Shown here: positions 1-11,643 of the stretch, piece after piece | Layout: every line of letters starts with the position of its first letter | Numbering within the stretch: the first letter of the stretch is position 1 | DNA from: Hofstenia miamia | Taxonomy: Eukaryota; Xenacoelomorpha; Acoela | Direction of reading: 5' to 3' | Length of the DNA stretch: 64,000 nt | Assembly: GCA_004352715.1 (NCBI GenBank) | Contig: SCFE01000012.1 | Span: forward strand, 2,693,939 to 2,757,938 | Program-made: the position numbers and the translations under genes | Notes under the pieces: model-generated | Seen by the model: only the letters and a program-made list of their open reading frames with translations | Databases searched by the model: none | What the model was told of the DNA's origin: nothing

Positions 1-68
1 CTCATTGTAGTTCTGCAAAGAACACATTAAAAATGTGTTTGCTAGACTATATAGTTAAAATAGTTTAA

Positions 69-280
69 ATGATATATATATATATATATATATATAATNN
101 NNNNNNNNNNNNNNNNNNNNNNNNNNNNNNNNNNNNNNNNNNNNNNNNNNNNNNNNNNNNNNNNNNNNNNNNNNNNNNNNNNNNNNNNNNNNNNNNNNNN
201 NNNNNNNNNNNNNNNNNNNNNNNNNNNNNNNNNNNNNNNNNNNNNNNNNNNNNNNNNNNNNNNNNNNNNNNNNNNNNNNN

Positions 281-312
<32 letters not shown>
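69..312. repeat. (TA)n microsatellite with assembly gap
   Basis: A (TA)n tract runs into a gap of Ns (99-280) and continues as (TA)n on the other side. The gap probably represents an uncollapsed long microsatellite. Confidence 0.9.
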
Positions 313-315
<3 letters not shown>

Positions 316-2835
316 GAGGCTGTGTATTTCAAAATATACAGTATATCTCCTTATTATTTTTAGGACGAAAATAACTTGGGGAAGCGAAAATCGTCACAAC
401 ATTGCAAAACATATAAACACTTTGATTTCCTTAATACAGCTAATTGTTCAATAGATGCTACTCATAGTCGTTACCATAAAAATAGAATAAACTTCCGGAA
501 ACTGACAGTTTCTATGTCTAAGTTTTTGGCTGAAGCTCATTACTTTTGCGCTTAATTCATTACAGTAATCAGTTTATATCTTTAGCTTGCCGTTAATAAA
601 TCGCAATTTTAGGAAACTATATTAAATTTTAAATATATTTCATTTGATTGGTAATTTATGAAATATTAGAAATACGGAAGTTATTGCGAAATTCATGTGT
701 TTTATCCCATTTATATTGGGATTTTTATTCAACTGAAAATAACCAATTGTGATATACAATTATGTTATACAATTAATGTATTTTGAAAGGATTATATTCT
801 TTTTCGAAACTTCGGACCGTCTTTTAATATTTTATTGGCCTTATTCGATCTTTTTTAATATACCTATTCCACAACATTCATCAAATCGATGTGTCAATGT
901 CAAACTAGCGAATGTCATTTTCTGGTTTGTCTTCAATACACTGAAGCAAAACTGTCATTAATGACTTTATAATCTAAACTATATTCAAAAGCAAGTTATA
1001 ACGACACATAATGTGAGTGTATTATAGTCTTAAACATGGTCAATAATATCTTCGAGTGTTGCAAACCGGCAGAATTTGGCTATCCTTGCCAGATGATATT
1101 CATCTCTAAATTAATTGATAATTTCTCCTACGTGGTTTTGAGCTTTTCTGCAATTATAATTAGATGTTACTTACATACCACATTGTCGTTAATTTGCTAT
1201 TGAGCAAAATATATATTACCTTCCGAAATACCTTTCATACTGATTCTAAATTGCATTTATTGTTTCTAAATTATTTGGCCACAGTTTCAGTTTGCTAACA
1301 TCACCACTAGAATAAAGTAGGTTTATTTCTACAAATGTATTTACTGCTATATTTGAACTTTTTAAATACCACATGGCTGTTGAGCTATAAATTATATTAA
1401 TATTTATTTTTGATTGAAATCCAAATAATTACATTTCATAGATATCCATCAATTCACTTTCTGAATATTTGGGATGCGAAATACATTCAATACAAAAATA
1501 TATTTAGCGTAAGCTCACATGAATCTGTTTATTCCAATTTTGATAAATTATTGATTACTATACTTGATAATAAGAGATTATTTGAAATCCACAAAAAATT
1601 CTAATCTTGTTTCATTTTTTTATGGGAATTGAGTTGTGTTTAAGAGGGTAAAAAGAGTGCATTTGTACAACTATAGGGTGGATATTTATCTTATTGATTA
1701 CGGATTCAAAATGCTTAATTGAGGTATCACATTTACAATGGCAACAAATAACCGAAAATTCCAATGTGTTTATACGGATTCAATGCTTTACACAGACTAA
1801 GAATCACTTCCATCAGCTTAACAGGATGCTCAGACAAGCAATGGATTTTGCAGTTTCATTTTCCTTTGTTTTCCAAAGAAACTCTGAATATGTAAGGGAT
1901 TCGAACCAGAAATGATGAAACGAATGCCCATATATTCTCTTGTTTAAGGAAATTTTAAGATGAGAATTGAGCCAGGACGGGCTGTGACGGCTTATACTGA
2001 GATTTGCGTCCTGAAATTTTGACAGAGCCCACTGGGACACGATGCGCCTAATATTTTTATAGATATTAAATATATGAGAAGAAGAATAATTCCTTTAGCC
2101 ACCTAAACTTTAGGATATTTATAATATCTGCTTTAAGTAAAGAGCATTTCTGAGAGGTCTCATTCAATTTGCGCTGAGGTTAGTTGATTTAAGGTGGCAA
2201 AGAATCTTAGTAATTGAATCAATATACATGAACATAGATAAATTTTGCAAGTTATAGACCACTTTTGGTTATGGTATAACCCAACAATTTGGTTATTATG
2301 TCAATAGATAGAAGTGGTTATAGGAAGAAGAGACTTGTGAAACCTGAAATGTTGGTCCCGGTCTCGTCCTCGAAAGACATTTTGTTCCCGGAATCTACTC
2401 CCTTGGATAAGTCCCGCAAGAAATAAACATAACAAATTGACAATTGAAAAATAAGGGTTTCATCGCCTATCTATATAGTGGTTATTCCAGCAGAGCTAAA
2501 TGCTCACTCAAACATAACCTCTGACATTTGAATGGAAATATAAGATCAAGCAATAATCTTAAAGTTTTTATAGGATGCATTGTTCAAAAAATGAAAAAAA
2601 TTTAAAAATTTTTTTACGTTTGTCAATACTCTGACCTGTCCAATACTAATTGCCGAAAATATCTAATTTGTTTGAATTTTGTATTCTTGTCTTGCCAATC
2701 AATTTACCTTAGTTAGATGCAAAGTCCTGAACATTAATTAACTAAATAATTATTTGTAAGCTTTAGTTGTTTAGAATTATGAATTCTATTAGAGACTATC
2801 TTAAATTACATTAAGTCTCTCTGCCTAATAGGAAG
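313..2835. other. AT-rich stretch, no gene recognised
   Basis: Only short frames without recognisable motifs occur here. There is a small GC-richer patch near 2350-2410 with repeated cccg-type words, which I could not assign to an element. Confidence 0.5.
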
Positions 2836-3556
2836 CAGGCTTGTTGCGGGGCAATATTCTACTCCCGCAACCCACCCCGCACCGCAGATAAAATATATGG
2901 ATCCGCCCAGCCCCGCAAAAAACAAAATTAATAATATTAAAAAAATTAATAGTGTATAAAAAGAAATAATAACAATGAAAATAATGATAATAATGATAAG
3001 TGTATAACAATATGCAACATTGCTTAATCAGAATTGGCTTCGCAAAAATGCTTTTTCTAAATGTTCAACTGAGTCGCACGGAATAATTGGTAATTAGCTC
3101 ATTAAATTTTGCATATGATTGCAATTTTTTATATGAACCATGGATTGGAAGACATTGGGCATTGTCTTGCGGCGAAGTTTTATAAAATCAGTCCATCGTT
3201 TCTGAAAAGTCTTTCCACAACCGCAGATGAAATGGAGACGGACAAGATCTTTTTAGCTGCCTTTTGCAAAAGGTGAAGTCTCAATGACGTTTAACAACTC
3301 TTCAAAAAGTGTATCTTGAAAAGAAACATGACATATATGGTGATATTTACGAATTACAATACAATAATAAATTTATTTTTATTATTGAATTACAACACTA
3401 AATTTCACAAATCAAAAAATATTAACATTAGTGTGTAAAAACCAATAATATATTTACCCCGCAAATCACCGTAATTCCCCACAGGGATTGAAATTAAGAC
3501 CCGCATGCGGGACGGTTCGTGGTGGGGTGGGGATCCCCGCCCTATCAGAAAGCCTG
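2836..3556 (-). mobile_element. hAT-superfamily transposon remnant
   Basis: The ends form imperfect terminal inverted repeats that begin CAGGCTT on both sides and are followed by GGGGC-rich sequence. They are flanked by an 8-bp target-site duplication that matches at 7 of 8 positions (ataggaag at 2828-2835, ctaggaag at 3557-3564), which is the hAT signature. On the minus strand at about 3100-3240 a decayed frame reads SISSAVVERLF...GLIL, then after a stop ...RQCPMSSN. This is the pattern of the hAT C-terminal dimerisation domain (SS..VER.FS..G.I...R..M). At 721 bp it is an internally deleted copy that cannot encode a full transposase of about 600 residues. Confidence 0.75.
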
Positions 3557-3774
3557 CTAGGAAGGGATTACGAAAATTGAAATATGTGAAATGAAGGTTA
3601 GAATAATGCAATTGCTACATGCGACCCCTCATAAGTTTTACTCACATGTCTGGCGAGACCTAGCGAAATTTGCAAAATAAATGCCCAGGTGACCCGAATG
3701 TCACGTTTTTCCCGAACTTGTATGTTGTTTGCATCTGGATTGGACCCCTCAGAAGTACAAGAAAGTGTCAGTTG

Positions 3775-3905
3775 CCTAAAACATTAAAATTTGAAATGGC
3801 CTTTTGTTGAATTATTGGTATTTTCAAATGAACTGAGCTGGACTTAAGGCTAGGCTGTGTTAGGATTGCACCTAAAAATCCTCCCAATTCCAACTTTTGT
3901 AAATG
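3775..3905. repeat. GC-rich dispersed repeat, copy 1
   Basis: Contains 'ttgaattattggtattttcaa' followed by a ggac/aggc-rich segment and ends in a 'cccaattccaactt' motif. The same arrangement recurs at about 8030-8125 (opposite orientation) and 9298-9426. It looks like a short non-autonomous element family whose end reads (c)agagttggaattggg, but I did not find clear target-site duplications. Confidence 0.45.
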
Positions 3906-4075
3906 CACTCCATTTTGATATGAAACTATTGTGAAAACTGTAATTTATCACAACATGATTTTCTATGAATAAAAGTTTTTTTCGAATTACAATTTTTTGG
4001 CCAAAGGACTATTCAAGTGTACATTCAACCTAGCAGATTTCCTCTCTTTTCGATATTTGGCATCGCTAAAATTTC

Positions 4076-4654
4076 TGCTTATAGACTATTTTTTAATGTA
4101 AAATGACATTCACATTATTCTTCAAAGTATTTATGTTTGACGCAATATGGCGAGATCGTATTGAGCGATGATGCATCTATTTTTGTATATGCAAACAAAA
4201 AATAATAATATTATAACATGTTTGAAAACACTGATAAAAATCTGTTCATATGCAAACAACTCTTTTCTGTCTAAGCTTTGTTAGAAGCGATGCATAAAGT
4301 ATCCGCAATTTATCACAATTTATATTAATTGTGTAGTTTGCATATTAAAATGATGTAATTTTTACGAAACAAAGATTTGAATATCAATATTAATAGTTGG
4401 CATTTGATAATTCTAATGATTAATTGTAAATATATACTAGAGAATATTAATTGAAAAAACAAATTTATATTGCCTGTAATTATTCATTTTATCTTATTGC
4501 ATATTATATAAAACATTATTAGTACTACCAGCATTGGATAACATTGAAAAAATGTTTACAGTGGAAAATTAAACATAAAATTCCAATTTTGTTTTATATT
4601 TATTAAACTATTTGTTATTCAAAAATATTATTTTTATATAAGACTGGCAGGAAT
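4076..4654. repeat. Left copy of 579-bp direct duplication
   Basis: This segment is repeated at 5674-6252 with equal length and a single visible base difference (aacatt versus aacact). The right copy is bounded on both sides by single Ns, so it is more likely a separately assembled contig or allele than a true duplication. Confidence 0.9.
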
Positions 4655-4882
4655 TCTGATTTCAGTTGTAAGAATTTCTTCAAAATTGCAAAGGTCCTTG
4701 GGATAACTCGTAGTATTTTTTTCTGGAATTTATAAAAAATGCTAGTTTGTTGAAATCGGTTTGGATCACATATTCAAAATTTACTAAGAAATACTTTTAA
4801 ATTATACCTATATTACTAGTGAGGAAGATTAATTCTAAATATATTTTTTACTAAATATCTTAGGTGCCTAAATAATATCAGA

Positions 4883-5672
4883 ATGGATTGTTGCAAACAG
4901 ATATTGAAAGTAACCAATGATGGAAAAATCCAATTAGATGAAGGAAAACTTTCCACTTTACTAAGTAGAGGGTCGAAAAAGTCAAAAGTTGTCACTATCT
5001 TTGGAACAACTAGAGGTGGAAAATCCTACATCATGAATGCAATAAGAAAAAAAATTATAAATGAATGTGGTAATGGATTAAATGGATTTACTAGTTACAT
5101 AGGAGCAAGAAGTGTCACAAAAGGATTTTGGAGCATGGAATGTTTTAAAGGTTCAAATAAATCCCTCTCATACTTGTTGTGTGATACAGAAGGAGCTTTT
5201 GAGATGGGAAACAAAAACGAGGTATCAGAAAAATTATTAGCATTATCAGCAACTATTAGTAGCTGTTTAATAATTAATGTTGAGCGCCAACTTACAGCAA
5301 GTGAGCTAAATTTTTTTAATGCTTTCTTAATGCATGCCAATTTGGAAAAATCAAACAAGTTTAATCAACTTCTCTTTCTTGTTCGTGATTGGTCAAATCC
5401 ACACGAATATAAGTTTGGTTTACAAGGTGGGAAAGAATACCTAAAATCTGTAAAAAATACAAAAATTTTGCAAAATATAATGAACATGTTCGCAACAACG
5501 GATTGCTTTTTAATGCCTAGCATTGGTACTGAACAGACCCGCAGTCCAAATTTTAGCAATCAATTTAGAGTGGCAAAAGATCGTCTAGAAGGTTACGAAA
5601 ACGGAGAAGTGGTGACACAAGAGTTTAACAACCACTTAAACTCTCTAGCAAAATTTATTGAGAACAATGTAA
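4883..5672 (+). CDS. Atlastin-like dynamin-family GTPase, G-domain exon (partial)
   Basis: This frame encodes most of the GTPase domain of an atlastin/guanylate-binding-type protein. These are large GTPases, and atlastins fuse endoplasmic-reticulum membranes. Residue numbers count from the ATG at 4883. The P-loop GTTRGGKS is at 41-48, the switch I segment SVTKGFW at 77-83 (compare TKGxW of the family), and the switch II motif DTEG at 101-104. The diagnostic guanine-binding RD motif lies in LFLVRDW at 164-170 and is followed by P-EY-FGL-GG, the atlastin-style continuation. The sequence before the P-loop (QILKV..DGKIQLDEGKL) also matches the atlastin N-terminus. The middle three-helix bundle, the membrane hairpin and the C-terminal tail are absent. 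The frame runs into a single N at 5673, and the codons after it come from duplicated non-coding sequence. The true start could be an upstream exon joined at the 'tatcag' just before the ATG. Partial gene, broken by assembly. Confidence 0.85.
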
Positions 5673-5673
5673 N

Positions 5674-6252
5674 TGCTTATAGACTATTTTTTAATGTAAA
5701 ATGACATTCACATTATTCTTCAAAGTATTTATGTTTGACGCAATATGGCGAGATCGTATTGAGCGATGATGCATCTATTTTTGTATATGCAAACAAAAAA
5801 TAATAATATTATAACATGTTTGAAAACACTGATAAAAATCTGTTCATATGCAAACAACTCTTTTCTGTCTAAGCTTTGTTAGAAGCGATGCATAAAGTAT
5901 CCGCAATTTATCACAATTTATATTAATTGTGTAGTTTGCATATTAAAATGATGTAATTTTTACGAAACAAAGATTTGAATATCAATATTAATAGTTGGCA
6001 TTTGATAATTCTAATGATTAATTGTAAATATATACTAGAGAATATTAATTGAAAAAACAAATTTATATTGCCTGTAATTATTCATTTTATCTTATTGCAT
6101 ATTATATAAAACACTATTAGTACTACCAGCATTGGATAACATTGAAAAAATGTTTACAGTGGAAAATTAAACATAAAATTCCAATTTTGTTTTATATTTA
6201 TTAAACTATTTGTTATTCAAAAATATTATTTTTATATAAGACTGGCAGGAAT
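5674..6252. repeat. Right copy of 579-bp direct duplication, N-bounded
   Basis: Near-identical to 4076-4654 and enclosed by single Ns at 5673 and 6253. The block therefore interrupts the atlastin-like gene, and the missing downstream exon is probably lost in this join. Confidence 0.9.
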
Positions 6253-8029
6253 NATTGGCATACCCTGATATACACAAACAACTAAATAACTAAAATGCAG
6301 CATTAGCTGTATTTTTTACTGGCCAGGTTTAGCACTAAAAATTTACTATTTAAAGATTTGTACATATTATTTGAATTCTTATCCTACATTAATTAATGAA
6401 AAAATTATTTTTCAAAGTTCAACAATATAATTTATTGGTATTTTATTTTTAACACAAAGAAAAGTTTCTTCAAATTTACAATTTTCAAAATGCTTGCTAT
6501 TGCTCATACTGTAAAAAAGTTTTGCGAAACTATTTTTTAAGTAAACAATTTTAAAAATATTTATATATGATGCACATTTTTGAAATTCATTATGCCGCAC
6601 CGCTATGATGAGATGATCTATTGCTGGAAATACATGGAAATACATGAAGTAATCTACAATAATATCTTCCATAAATAACATATATTAACAATATTTTGAG
6701 GAAATTACATAAATTGCTAAGAGTATTCTAAGAATTTCTAAAACATTTATCAAAATAATTTGTTAGATGCTTACAAAGCTTCAGTTTTACAAGGATTAAG
6801 AAATATTTGTATACTACAAGATGAAAATTCTATTACTTTTACGAATTACAAAATGATTTAACTTAAAAAATGAAGTCAATGCCTTTGATTGTCATAGCAA
6901 ATTTACAATTTTGTTTATGCATAATTTATATAAAACTGCACATTAAGATAAAATATTTTGAATACTAGTAAAAGTACAATTGAAATTATTATTTTGTTGC
7001 TCCAGAAAAATGATTTTGGAACTGAATATACTTCAAAGATAATTTCAGACTAGCAACGACTATATTTATTAGCAAAATTCGAAATATTTTAGAAAAATTT
7101 AAAAATATTAGTAAATTTTCCAGTCTATTTGCAAGTGTTTGTCAAGATATTATCCAATATTTAACATGTTTTTCCATTTTCGAAAACTATGTTTGCTGCT
7201 AAAAAAGAACAGTTGACTCAGAAGCCACCACCCATTGATTTCTTGAACTTGGCAGATTTATCTGGCTTGGATATGATGCAATAGTGTACTTTAAAAATCT
7301 GTATATCTCTTAAGGTCATTTGCATATATTCTTTTTTGTTATAAAAATGCTAAAAAATTGTGCTGTAATCTATTACCTATTGTTCAAAATAAATTCAGAG
7401 AAAACTAACATTAATTATTCGTCATAACTTCATTGTTAGATAAGAATTGTGTAGGAAACATAAGCATTTTGTATTGGCACGTTATGAATTTTACACTACT
7501 AAAAACGTGATGAAGTTCAAAATAGATTACATGTGACAATTAAAAATTACAATTTAAACAAAAAATGTGCCACATCAGGTAGTAAAAGAGCAACAATTCA
7601 GGAAAAATAAAATAATAAAAGTGATTAATGTGTTTATTAAATAAATATCAATAAAACTAAGTAACTAAGAACCATATTGCAAATCAAAACATGTGAAATG
7701 TCAAACATTTATTCTTAAATAAGTTCAACAAAATAGTTGAATTGTAATGGGGAATTCCACTATGCTTTCTAAATGTTCTACAAAATTGAATTTTTTTCAC
7801 AGACAAGGAAAGCATTACACACAGTTTTTATTTATAGCTATAGTTTGAATGTCAAAATGTAAAATATCGGAAAAACTCTTATTTACCTAATTAACGAACA
7901 ATCTCAAATTTTATAAGCAATGAATTCAACTTAAATTAAGAAATTATACTTTATTTAGCTCCAGAGTTCTATACATTGCTACACGTTTAAATACATTTGA
8001 CACTTTGTTATGGCTTCTTTACTACATGC

Positions 8030-8125
8030 CAGAGTTGAAATTGGATTGGGCTTAAATTTGGGTTGGGAGGGGTCAGGCCTGGCTTGCCCTGCTGTATTAA
8101 TTGGTATTTGAAATACAAGAAAAAA
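8030..8125. repeat. GC-rich dispersed repeat, copy 2
   Basis: Begins 'ccagagttgaaattgg' and passes through gggctt, gggttgggagggg and ttgccctg words to 'ttggtatttgaaatac'. It is the reverse-orientation counterpart of the copy at 9298-9426. Confidence 0.5.
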
Positions 8126-9297
8126 TTCATTTGAAAACTTAAAGTTTGCAAAAAACATTCTCTCTAAATTTAATGAGCCCTAAATTGTTCGCTGGTGAAA
8201 ACTCCCACTTATTTTATGTTGGTGTAAGTTGATGTAGGTTGGCAGAGAATTTTAGTATTTGAATATATAAGAACTGTTCTCTTAAAGATAGAAGGACGAT
8301 TGCAGTCCTGGCACATATTTTAAGATTAAAAACATATATGCAAATATATTATCTATATTTAATACCCTTAAAAGGATATATTGCTTGGGTATGCAGGAAA
8401 GTATTATTTTCCTTAAACCATTACATAAATTTTTGAAGTAAAAGATATTTAAAGACATTGTAAATTAAATGTGTGTTAAAAATTTTTTATTGAAACTCCA
8501 GTATTTTTGTAGAACCTGTAAGAATACATATTCAAATTGAAATAAACACAAACTTCATTTTCATGTAGAATGAATTTTTAAGGAATGTTTGGATAAAAGA
8601 ATAGCAGACTATAAATACTCTCGCTGTCATTCCCTTTCCTAAGTTTTGTTTATACGCAAACGGCTAATTGTAATAATCGATTCCTGTGCAAAATTGCAGT
8701 TAAGTTTTGCCATGCCCAGTTAAAAATAAAATATCTGGACATAAAGCATATTGATAAATCGTTGTCAACTATGCCAAAAATCGCCGTTCTGTCACTTAAT
8801 ATTACATTTATAATATGAGAAGACACCCCCCGATTTACATTGTGAAATCTGATATTTGAAATTGTTTCTTTCTTGAAATGAAAGCGCTTAACAATTTTAA
8901 AAAAAAACAACAAAAAGTTAAAAAAAATTCTGAGCAATTTCAGGTTAACCTATACAAAAATTTATAACAATTTAGAAAAATTTTTGTCTTCATTAACAAC
9001 ATTTCTGGAAATCTACATTCAATACTATTCAGTAGCCAAACGCAATCATTTACAAGAGGTCCTCACATCTGTTCAAGGAAGAATTGAACTACCTAGACAG
9101 CACGCCTACGGCCTTTATTGTATTAAAGGTAACAATACAATTTGAATTTCAACAGAATTGAAATAGCATTGACAGACTAAAGCTGAATACATTTCACATA
9201 TTAATCAATAAATTATGCAAGTTATCCACTCAAATTAATATGTAGGACTTATTGACCTCTATGAGGTAAAAGACACTATAAGTGGCATAAAAAAATA

Positions 9298-9426
9298 ATT
9301 TGGGCCGGGCCGGGCTTGGGACGAATAGTTGGTATTTTGAAATGGGCAGGGCTGGGCTTGGGCCTAAGGTGTATTGGGCTGAGCCGGGTTTGTGCCTAAT
9401 TAATCGGCCCAATTCTAACTCTGCTA
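9298..9426. repeat. GC-rich dispersed repeat, copy 3
   Basis: Alternating gggccgggc and gggctgggctt words with 'ttggtattttgaaatggg', closing with 'ggcccaattctaactctgc'. The two short overlapping frames here on opposite strands are a by-product of the repeat and are not genes. Confidence 0.55.
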
Positions 9427-9557
9427 CATACTTTTACACATTAGAAAAATTTTCGACTTCAATCACTGTAAGAACTGTATAATGTGTAAAGTAAAAATTG
9501 AAAATTTCTATTAGAAAAACGGTTGAAGAACGAGAAAGTAAGACATACATATACTTA

Positions 9558-11642
9558 AGTTTCGCCAATTCTTTATTGCGTATTCAGAAATCATTTTAAG
9601 CATTCCTAGTTGAAAAATCTTTAAAAACCTTGCAGAAACTTCAATTTACATTGAGATCTTTGAAGAAATTACAGATCTTTAAAGAAAAGTAATTTTTTAC
9701 TTCAAGATCTTTAAAGATACACAATTCTTGTATAAATTCAAAGAAATTACAGATCCTTAAAGAGTATAAATTTTTATATTATAAGATCTTTAATGAAACA
9801 AAATTCACATTAAAAATCAAAGAAATTGCAGAAAATTATTTTATGTTGAATGGTTTAAGTTTTTAGTAGCATATTTTAGGTTCGACTTAGTGAAATTGAT
9901 ATTTTATCTTAAGACTGCAAATGCATACATTTCATTTAGCAAATACCCGATCAAATATTGCACATATTTGTAAATAGGTTTTGCAAACAGAATGGCAATC
10001 TATTTTTTATTAGTGTTTTAAGTTTACATTACATATAATCAAATCTATGAGTTTGTATTTTTAAGAAATATACATGACGACAAATGTTTAATGTTTGTAG
10101 TATCAGTTATCATTCTTTTAAATAAATATCTGCATATTCGCACAACATTAATTTGCACACATGTGCTAATGAATTCAGATATGCTACATAATATTACATT
10201 ACAGTATAACTTGAAATGCGAATTTTCATATTTATTGTAATTATACACGCATGTAAAACAAGCTGATTGTTTTCAAAAATACAATTTGCATTGTTTTAAA
10301 AATCATTTGCAATATACTGTAAATATTAATAAACAAAGAAAAAGAGAATCAAACATTGAAATATGAATACATATAGTAAAAAAGGACCGAATTTAGCATA
10401 TTTTATGAAATGTTCCATTGATGATAACCAAATATAATGATTCCAAACGATAACCTTAGCATTGCAGGAAATGATAGTCTAGTGGAAATATAGTGTTGGG
10501 TCTTTTAGATGATTGATGGCACAATGAAAAAAAATCGAGAAAAATATTCGTTGCAATTGAAACTTCAAAAATACATCTGTTCGTTCTTTTGAATGAAAAT
10601 AATTCATTTCATGTCTACCACATTATTAATGCAATATGTATTGGCAAAATGGCTATAATTGTATTTTCGTCNNNNNNNNNNNNNNNNNNNNNNNNNNNNN
10701 NNNNNNNNNNNNNNNNNNNNNNNNNNNNNNNNNNNNNNNNNNNNNNNNNNNNNNNNNNNNNNNNNNNNNNNNNNNNNNNNNNNNNNNNNNNNNNNNNNNN
10801 NNNNNNNNNNNNNNNNNNNNNNNNNNNNNNNNNNNNNNNNNNNNNNNNNNNNNNNNNNNNNNNNNNNNNNNNNNNNNNNNNNNNNNNNNNNNNNNNNNNN
10901 NNNNNNNNNNNNNNNNNNNNNNNNNNNNNNNNNNNNNNNNNNNNNNNNNNNNNNNNNNNNNNNNNNNNNNNNNNNNNNNNNNNNNNNNNNNNNNNNNNNN
11001 NNNNNNNNNNNNNNNNNNNNNNNNNNNNNNNNNNNNNNNNNNNNNNNNNNNNNNNNNNNNNNNNNNNNNNNNNNNNNNNNNNNNNNNNNNNNNNNNNNNN
11101 NNNNNNNNNNNNNNNNNNNNNNNNNNNNNNNNNNNNNNNNNNNNNNNNNNNNNNNNNNNNNNNNNNNNNNNNNNNNNNNNNNNNNNNNNNNNNNNCCTTG
11201 TGTGCTCTTAGGTTACAGATAGGTGTAGGAGTTTTTTACCGTTATAGCTTTCCTACTCGTCAATGCTTGCCTGATATTATTATTGCAGCCAGTAGGCTTT
11301 ACATGTTAACTCTCTCATTGATGAACTTCAGTTATTTATTACATTCATTACGCTACATGACGATTGATGATTTAATAGTGTTTACATTTAGATGGTTATT
11401 TAGATTGTATTTTTATATTCTATTACATATATCCTATTTAATAATCACATCATGTTGCTTATTGTTTCATATGGTAGACCTCTGGCCGACTCCTGTTCAT
11501 ATTTTTCTGCAGGCGGCATTGATTGTTTACATGTATCGAGGGCTATTATTTATTTCAATATGTGTAGGGTTATTACATGTAAGGCCTCATAACAAGCTAT
11601 TTCAGCATATCGGTTGCATTACTTCGTTTCTTACATCAATTC
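9558..11642. repeat. LTR-bearing repeat block, copy 1 (with 524-bp gap)
   Basis: The left part (9558-10671) matches 11644-12727 with several percent divergence, including small indels. The part after the gap of Ns (11196-11642) matches 13544-13994. The block abuts copy 2 across a single N at 11643. It is either a diverged tandem duplication or two haplotypes placed end to end. Confidence 0.8.
9590..9850. repeat. Degenerate short tandem repeat
   Basis: Several imperfect repetitions of a unit of roughly 55-65 bp, built around 'agatctttaaagaaa' and 'aaagaaattacag', repeated again in the second block near 11690-11910. No coding content. Confidence 0.6.
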
Positions 11643-11643
11643 N

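Larger units (their letters stand above)
6254..9557. other. AT-rich stretch, no gene recognised
   Basis: No frame here carries a recognisable domain. Two copies of a GC-rich dispersed repeat (8030-8125 and 9298-9426) are the only structure I see. Homopolymer and AT-rich tracts dominate. Confidence 0.5.

Noticed and set aside
69-374. Long frames made of X and IYIYIY across N gaps (also at 10589-11695, 27354-28505, 46078-46788, 54095-54585).
   Set aside because: They are artefacts of reading through Ns and TA repeats and contain no real coding sequence.
5674-5704. The C-terminal codons of the atlastin-like frame after the N.
   Set aside because: They derive from the duplicated non-coding block and are not part of the protein.
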